Program-made: the position numbers and the translations under genes
Assembly (NCBI GenBank): GCA_031276035.1
Contig: JAISNV010000021.1
Span: forward strand, 1-64,000
DNA: 64,000 bases
DNA from: Bacteroidales bacterium
Lineage (GTDB): Bacteria > Bacteroidota > Bacteroidia > Bacteroidales > BM520
Direction: 5' to 3'
Part shown: positions 61,111 to 64,000 of the stretch, piece by piece
How positions within the stretch are numbered: the stretch's first letter is position 1
Layout of the letters: every line of letters starts with the position of its first letter
Notes under the pieces: model-generated
The model's database searches: none
Told to the model about the DNA's origin: nothing
Seen by the model: the letters and a program-made list of their open reading frames with translations, nothing else

Positions 61111-61362
61111 TTATCTATCATAATAATCCATCGGGTCGTATTCTTCTTCCGGGTCGTACTCCTCAAGGATAAAGCCTTTACCATTGCAGCACTCACAAGG
61201 TTCGTTATCCGGCTCGTTTGTTTCTTCAGGTGTCCAATACCCTTTTCCGCCACATTCTTCACATTCTACTTTTCTCGTAGGCATATCTTCCGCACCCAAC
61301 CTGCATTCAGAGGGCAGAGACATATCATAATTGTAAGCCGTCCAACTTCCCGAAATATTCAT
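61111..61362 (-). CDS. DnaJ-type zinc-finger protein
   Basis: 83 residues with CEECGGKGYW and CECCNGKGF, two C-x2-C-x-G-K-G motifs as in the zinc centre of DnaJ, spaced by an acidic linker. The end is a very acidic run (EEYDPEEEYDPMDYYDR). The N-terminus has no J domain. Such lone zinc proteins are common among phages and act as small assembly or nucleic-acid-binding factors; the specific role is unknown. It starts 2 bases after the stop of the repeat protein gene. Confidence 0.8.
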   Translation of the reverse strand: MNISGSWTAYNYDMSLPSECRLGAEDMPTRKVECEECGGKGYWTPEETNEPDNEPCECCNGKGFILEEYDPEEEYDPMDYYDR

Positions 61363-61364
61363 TG

Positions 61365-62261
61365 TTATTCTGCTTTAATTAATTTTCCATTATCCAAACG
61401 ATACCATACATCAGCTTCGATGTTTATTCCGTCAACTTGTGCAGCTGCGAAGTCTATTATATTATAATTAATATCTCTTTTGGTAAGAATTATAACAGAA
61501 CCTTTCCCACCTTTCACTTTTCCGTCTGTTGAAGCTATGGCAACTCCGTTTTCTTTTACAGATGCAGCACCTCCGTCACCAGCATTAGCAGCACCTCTGT
61601 CACCAGCATTAGCAGCACCTCTGTTACCAGCATTAGCAGCACCTCTGTCACCAGCATTAGCAGCACCTCCGTAACCAGCATTAGCAGCACCTCCGTTACC
61701 AGCATTAGCAGCACCTCTGTCACCAGCATTAGCAGCACTATAGTTACCAGCATTAGCAGCACCTCCGTTACCAGCATTAGCAGCACCATAGTAACCAGCA
61801 TTAGCAGCACCACAGTCACCAGCATTAGCAGCACCTCCGTTACCAGCATTAGCAGCACCATAGTTACCAGCATTATTTGTATCGGCACTGTTTATTTTTT
61901 TCTTGAAATCAAAATTTTCAAAAAATGCTGATACTGCAATTTTGCAAATATTAAATACGCCTATCTCTGATTTTACAAGAATTCTTTTTGCGACTCGTTT
62001 TGAATTGTTGTCCCCTTTTTCACCCGAAACATCATTTGCCTCTACAATTGCAAATCTATTACCATCACCGGCGCTATAATATCCAAGCACATCATGCGGA
62101 TTTTCGCAAAAATGAAATCCTTTCTCACATAATTTTACTTCACCTTCCGTTTCTTCTTTGCCGATCTCATATTGTTTATCACGACATTTTAATTCTTTGT
62201 CAAAGCCCTTATATCCAATAACAGGCTTGTTTTCAGTTTTGTTTTCTTTTGTTGTTTCCAT
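61365..62261 (-). CDS. DUF7666-like protein with 13 octapeptide repeats
   Basis: 298 residues. Residues 1-125 match my memory of DUF7666: GYKGFDKELKCRDKQYEIGKEE.., LCEKGFHFCENPHDVLGYYSAGDGNRFAIVEANDVSGEKGDNNSKRVAKRILV (in pieces). Residues 130-233 are 13 tandem copies of NAGxxGAA where only two positions vary (N/D/Y, then G/Y/C/R). The C-terminus (ASTDGKVKGGKGSVIILTKRDI..) is a beta-like cap. Repeats of this pattern could form a regular beta-solenoid with varying surface side chains. The role is unknown. Confidence 0.78.
   Translation of the reverse strand: METTKENKTENKPVIGYKGFDKELKCRDKQYEIGKEETEGEVKLCEKGFHFCENPHDVLGYYSAGDGNRFAIVEANDVSGEKGDNNSKRVAKRILVKSEIGVFNICKIAVSAFFENFDFKKKINSADTNNAGNYGAANAGNGGAANAGDCGAANAGYYGAANAGNGGAANAGNYSAANAGDRGAANAGNGGAANAGYGGAANAGDRGAANAGNRGAANAGDRGAANAGDGGAASVKENGVAIASTDGKVKGGKGSVIILTKRDINYNIIDFAAAQVDGINIEADVWYRLDNGKLIKAE
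61563..61874. repeat. 13 tandem 24-base repeats
   Basis: Thirteen contiguous 24-base units, so 312 bases, encode the NAGxxGAA octapeptides on the minus strand. Unit-to-unit changes cluster at the two variable codons (AAC/GAC/TAC, then GGA/AGA/TAT/TGT), while the others are almost invariant. One unit has Ser instead of Gly (NYSAA). Confidence 0.95.
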
Positions 62262-62266
62262 TGTTA

Positions 62267-62563
62267 TTACATTGTTTTAATTTCGATTATGCTTCCTATC
62301 ATTTCTGATTGCTCCAGTGCAATCAATTGTGCTAATGAGTAGAGCTTTTTTGAATTCTTCTCCACTCCTGAACGAATATACGTAAGCTTTCCTTCTCTTG
62401 CCCAACGCCTTATTCTCGCCTCGCCGAAACGGCGGTAAGCCTGTCTTTCGCTTACAAGATCATCTTTGGGATTTGCAGCAGCAATATATTTGCTTACCGC
62501 CGTTTCAGCGGCAGCACTCAATATATCTTGCAGTTTGGATATTGGAAAGCAAACGTAATTCAT
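62267..62563 (-). CDS. winged-helix DNA-binding protein
   Basis: 98 residues. A basic HTH of excisionase/MerR-like type is seen in LVSERQAYRRFGEARIRRWAREGKLTYIRSGVEKNSKKLYSLAQLIAL: two helices, turn and wing. Such proteins occur near the start of Bacteroidetes phage early regions. They may be an excisionase or a repressor-like regulator; no partner integrase is in view. It is 5 bases upstream of the DUF7666-like gene. Confidence 0.75.
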   Translation of the reverse strand: MNYVCFPISKLQDILSAAAETAVSKYIAAANPKDDLVSERQAYRRFGEARIRRWAREGKLTYIRSGVEKNSKKLYSLAQLIALEQSEMIGSIIEIKTM

Positions 62564-62567
62564 GGTT

Positions 62568-62687
62568 TTAGTTTTTCTTTAAGAATGCTAAGGCGTTTAC
62601 TACCTTTCTAATATTCTTGCCTCTTTTGACAATCTTACCGTTCTCGGCGTATTGCCATATTCCGTTGACACAATTAAACGTTCTCAT
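62568..62687 (-). CDS. tiny phage protein of 39 residues
   Basis: MRTFNCVNGIWQYAENGKIV... with a basic end (KRGKNIRKVVNALAFLKKN). It lies 5 bases before the winged-helix gene's ATG. The frame is complete and the start overlaps the preceding tiny gene by 14 bases, so the two look translationally coupled. The family is unknown. Confidence 0.45.
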   Translation of the reverse strand: MRTFNCVNGIWQYAENGKIVKRGKNIRKVVNALAFLKKN

Positions 62688-62793
62688 AAATTCTCCTTAC
62701 GTCGTTAAGTAGTTGAAGCGCACCGAAAAGGTACGGTAGTGGTTTTTGCTCTTGTGAAGCTTGTTTCTTTGGTTGTTTTTTCTTGTTTTTCAT
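62674..62793 (-). CDS. tiny basic phage protein of 39 residues
   Basis: MKNKKKQPKKQASQEQKPL..LPYLFGALQLLNDVRRIYENV: a Lys/Gln-rich start and a short amphipathic helix. Its last 14 bases overlap the start of the next tiny gene and its ATG is 12 bases after the DUF3853-type gene. Small but consistent with its neighbours' packing. Confidence 0.45.
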   Translation of the reverse strand: MKNKKKQPKKQASQEQKPLPYLFGALQLLNDVRRIYENV

Positions 62794-62805
62794 AGTGATT
62801 TTATT

Positions 62806-63108
62806 TTAAAAGTTTTCTTCTTCTTCTTTATGTTTTCTCATTAATTCCAAAGCAAGATCAGCATTAACGACAATCTTTCTGCCGGATTGATGAATTGCCT
62901 CATCAATGACTTTGCTTTTTTTAATCCTATTCGCTGTTGTTTTACTGCAATCAAATAAATCAGCAATTCCTTTAATACCATAAACATATCGTTTCTCAGG
63001 AGTTGGAACAAAGTTTCTTTCAGTAACAGGGGTGTAATCTTTTCCAAGTAATTGCATCAATTCCCCAACTGTCAAGTCAATTATCCGTGTGTCGTTTGTG
63101 ATGTTCAT
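62806..63108 (-). CDS. DUF3853-family HTH protein
   Basis: 100 residues with the DUF3853 pattern: LTVGELMQLLG near the start, then YVYGIKGIADLFDCSKTTANRIKKSKVIDEAIHQSGRKIVVNADLALELM. It is a small DNA-binding (HTH) protein found in Bacteroidetes phages and mobile elements; a regulator or excisionase-like role is usual. It follows the small upstream gene by 10 bases. Confidence 0.88.
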   Translation of the reverse strand: MNITNDTRIIDLTVGELMQLLGKDYTPVTERNFVPTPEKRYVYGIKGIADLFDCSKTTANRIKKSKVIDEAIHQSGRKIVVNADLALELMRKHKEEEENF

Positions 63109-63118
63109 GGCTGTTTAT

Positions 63119-63328
63119 TTAATTTTTAAAGAAATAATGTGAGTTGCATTCTGCCCATGCGCTTTGTAAATATGCTTCTACTTTATCAGACTTACCATGA
63201 ATATCAGTTGCTTTTTTTACTGCTATCTCAATTGTGCTATTTGTGTGTGATTCAAATTTTTTGTGATGCTCCTTAGCTTCAATAAGAAGGTTTTCAAGGT
63301 CTGCAATTGTTAATGTAATTTTTGCCAT
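63119..63328 (-). CDS. hypothetical small phage protein
   Basis: 69 residues, helical, with ITLTIADLENLLIEAKEHHKKFESHTNSTIEIAVKKATDIHGKSDKVEAYLQSAWAEC (read in pieces). No motif known. It is 10 bases upstream of the DUF3853 gene, in the same run. Confidence 0.55.
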   Translation of the reverse strand: MAKITLTIADLENLLIEAKEHHKKFESHTNSTIEIAVKKATDIHGKSDKVEAYLQSAWAECNSHYFFKN

Positions 63329-63358
63329 ATTATTTCATTTAGGTGTTTTATTATATTT

Positions 63359-63739
63359 TTAAAGGTTATAAGCCGTTTCAGTTCTTCTGCCTCGTGAATA
63401 ATGGCAATATCTGCCTGATGTACGAGCATTTCTGATGTTGTTTCTCCTAATATTATAATTAGGTATAATTGACAACATCACGACAACCGTCATAACTATC
63501 GTTTCGATGATTTTCTTGCGGATTTCATTATAATCTAATCCTAAGAAATTACACAGGTAAAAGCCTGTTAATTCAGAGGCTTTATGTACTTCTACTTTTT
63601 TATAGGTTTCACGCATGATATTTTCTACCGTGCGTATAGAAATACCTAATATATCGGCAACTTCTTTTTGCGCGTGTCCTGTTGCTATTAGTCCCGCAAT
63701 CTGTTCTTGCCTCTTTGTTAATATAGCATCAGTATTCAT
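63359..63739 (-). CDS. LuxR-type HTH protein with a hydrophobic C-terminal segment
   Basis: 126 residues. The N-terminal 60 are a LuxR-family HTH: LTKRQEQIAGLIATGHAQKEVADILGISIRTVENIMRETYKKV. A hydrophobic span (IETIVMTVVVMLSIIPNY, about residues 79-96) and a basic Arg/Asn/Tyr-rich tail follow. A DNA-binding domain attached to a membrane span suggests a membrane-held regulator, though the tail is not of a known kind. It shares one base of the stop/start (TAATG) with the upstream gene. Confidence 0.78.
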   Translation of the reverse strand: MNTDAILTKRQEQIAGLIATGHAQKEVADILGISIRTVENIMRETYKKVEVHKASELTGFYLCNFLGLDYNEIRKKIIETIVMTVVVMLSIIPNYNIRRNNIRNARTSGRYCHYSRGRRTETAYNL

Positions 63740-63975
63740 TATTCAGCTCCCCAGATTTCAGTTATACCATATTCAGCGAATACCGTTTCAATATTCTTTG
63801 CTTCTTCGAGGTTAGGAATTACTTCTCCGTTTAATCTTCTATTCCATTGAGGAGTTGATGTTATTCTTAATACCGTTTGTATTTTCATCCTTACTTCTAA
63901 GGATAGGTTTTGCGGAACTTTACCGTAACCTTTGCGAAAACTATACTGTGTTGCGTTTGTTATTTTTTGACCCAT
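63739..63975 (-). CDS. Cro-like small phage protein
   Basis: 78 residues. The end (LRITSTPQWNRRLNGEVIPNLEEAKNIETVFAEYGITEIWGAE) follows the pattern of a small HTH protein of Bacteroidetes phages in which a WNRRLNG segment and FAEYGI..IWG occur; the role is probably DNA binding, Cro-like. It is the first gene visible of the early operon, and only 25 bases of its upstream region are in the window. Confidence 0.55.
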   Translation of the reverse strand: MGQKITNATQYSFRKGYGKVPQNLSLEVRMKIQTVLRITSTPQWNRRLNGEVIPNLEEAKNIETVFAEYGITEIWGAE

Positions 63976-64000
63976 GTTATTTATTTTTAGTTATTAATAG

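Larger units (their letters stand above)
25062..64000. mobile_element. prophage (siphovirus-like), left end at tRNA-Gln, right end outside the window
   Basis: Thirty-nine kilobases in which all convincing protein genes are on the minus strand and follow phage order: regulators, recombination, replication, small early genes, terminase, portal, scaffold, capsid, connectors, tape measure, tail tip, fibres, lysis. No integrase, repressor of the CI type or second attachment site is visible, so they should lie beyond base 64000. The 98 bases from the tRNA to the first phage stop codon (25062-25159) hold no gene and should contain the left attachment junction. Confidence 0.93.

Noticed and set aside
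61563-61874. CRISPR-like repeat array
   Set aside because: The 24-base units are contiguous with no spacers and are part of an open reading frame with conserved protein periodicity.
61563-61874. Diversity-generating retroelement target
   Set aside because: The variable codons start with A, G or T at the first base, which recalls adenine mutagenesis, but there is no reverse transcriptase or template repeat in the window and variation also occurs at non-adenine positions.
61556-61888. Minus-strand ORF of 110 residues made of VLLMLVTE repeats
   Set aside because: It is an alternative frame of the 24-base repeats inside the DUF7666-like gene. Tandem repeats keep all frames open, so length is no evidence.

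Overview
The window is AT-rich DNA from a Bacteroidetes, most likely Bacteroidales, genome. The evidence is the repeated TAnnTTTG-type promoter elements, a T9SS sorting domain, a Bacteroidetes-style vitamin B12 uptake operon, and DUF5056/DUF6249/YwqK families. Bases 1-25061 are host chromosome. From just after a tRNA-Gln gene at 24991-25061 to the right edge, every convincing gene lies on the minus strand and belongs to one prophage of at least 39 kb. Its far end, with integrase and the second attachment site, is outside the window.

Host part, left to right: a lipoprotein; a DEAD-box RNA helicase; a metallo-beta-lactamase-fold hydrolase; a cobalamin riboswitch driving a three-gene B12 uptake operon (T9SS surface protein, BtuB-like receptor, BtuG-like propeller lipoprotein); a SagB-type nitroreductase lipoprotein; an ECF sigma factor between two membrane proteins; kamA-kamB-kamC of lysine fermentation (2,3-aminomutase plus the two reactivase subunits for the B12-dependent 5,6-aminomutase); a beta-barrel-like protein; an AI-2E family permease; an RlmL-like methyltransferase; priA; an FtsB/DivIC-like protein with glyA; a polyprenol-phosphate glycosyltransferase with pyrC; and a YwqK-like lipoprotein. 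B12 uptake and the kam genes fit together, because lysine 5,6-aminomutase needs adenosylcobalamin. kamDE themselves are not here.

Prophage, in transcription order (right to left): DNA-binding regulators (63975-62267); a repeat-rich DUF7666-like protein; a recombination pair (candidate annealing protein plus YqaJ exonuclease); a replication initiator with origin-like repeats inside its gene, followed by a DnaC-like loader; about fifteen small proteins; a cassette of two ParB-like proteins, a PAPS-reductase-family enzyme, a GNAT and an HNH-like protein; terminase; a 0.5-kb intergenic control region; an abundant-protein candidate, portal, scaffold-like protein and major capsid; head-tail connectors; a 1305-residue tape measure, implying a siphovirus; tail tip and fibre-like genes; and a lysis cassette (holin-like, M15 endolysin, unimolecular spanin candidate). 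A terminator closes the late operon. A two-gene moron with its own consensus promoter sits between it and the tRNA.

The least expected signals are these: a covarying RNA hairpin before both the major capsid gene and the 215-residue structural-gene candidate; a plus-strand promoter with two terminators in the otherwise minus-strand phage; the sulfur/ParB/acetyltransferase cassette; a perfect 29-bp repeat read in two frames inside one ParB gene; and an in-frame stop that seems to truncate a DnaA-domain-like protein. All family names come from reading motifs by eye, without database searches.
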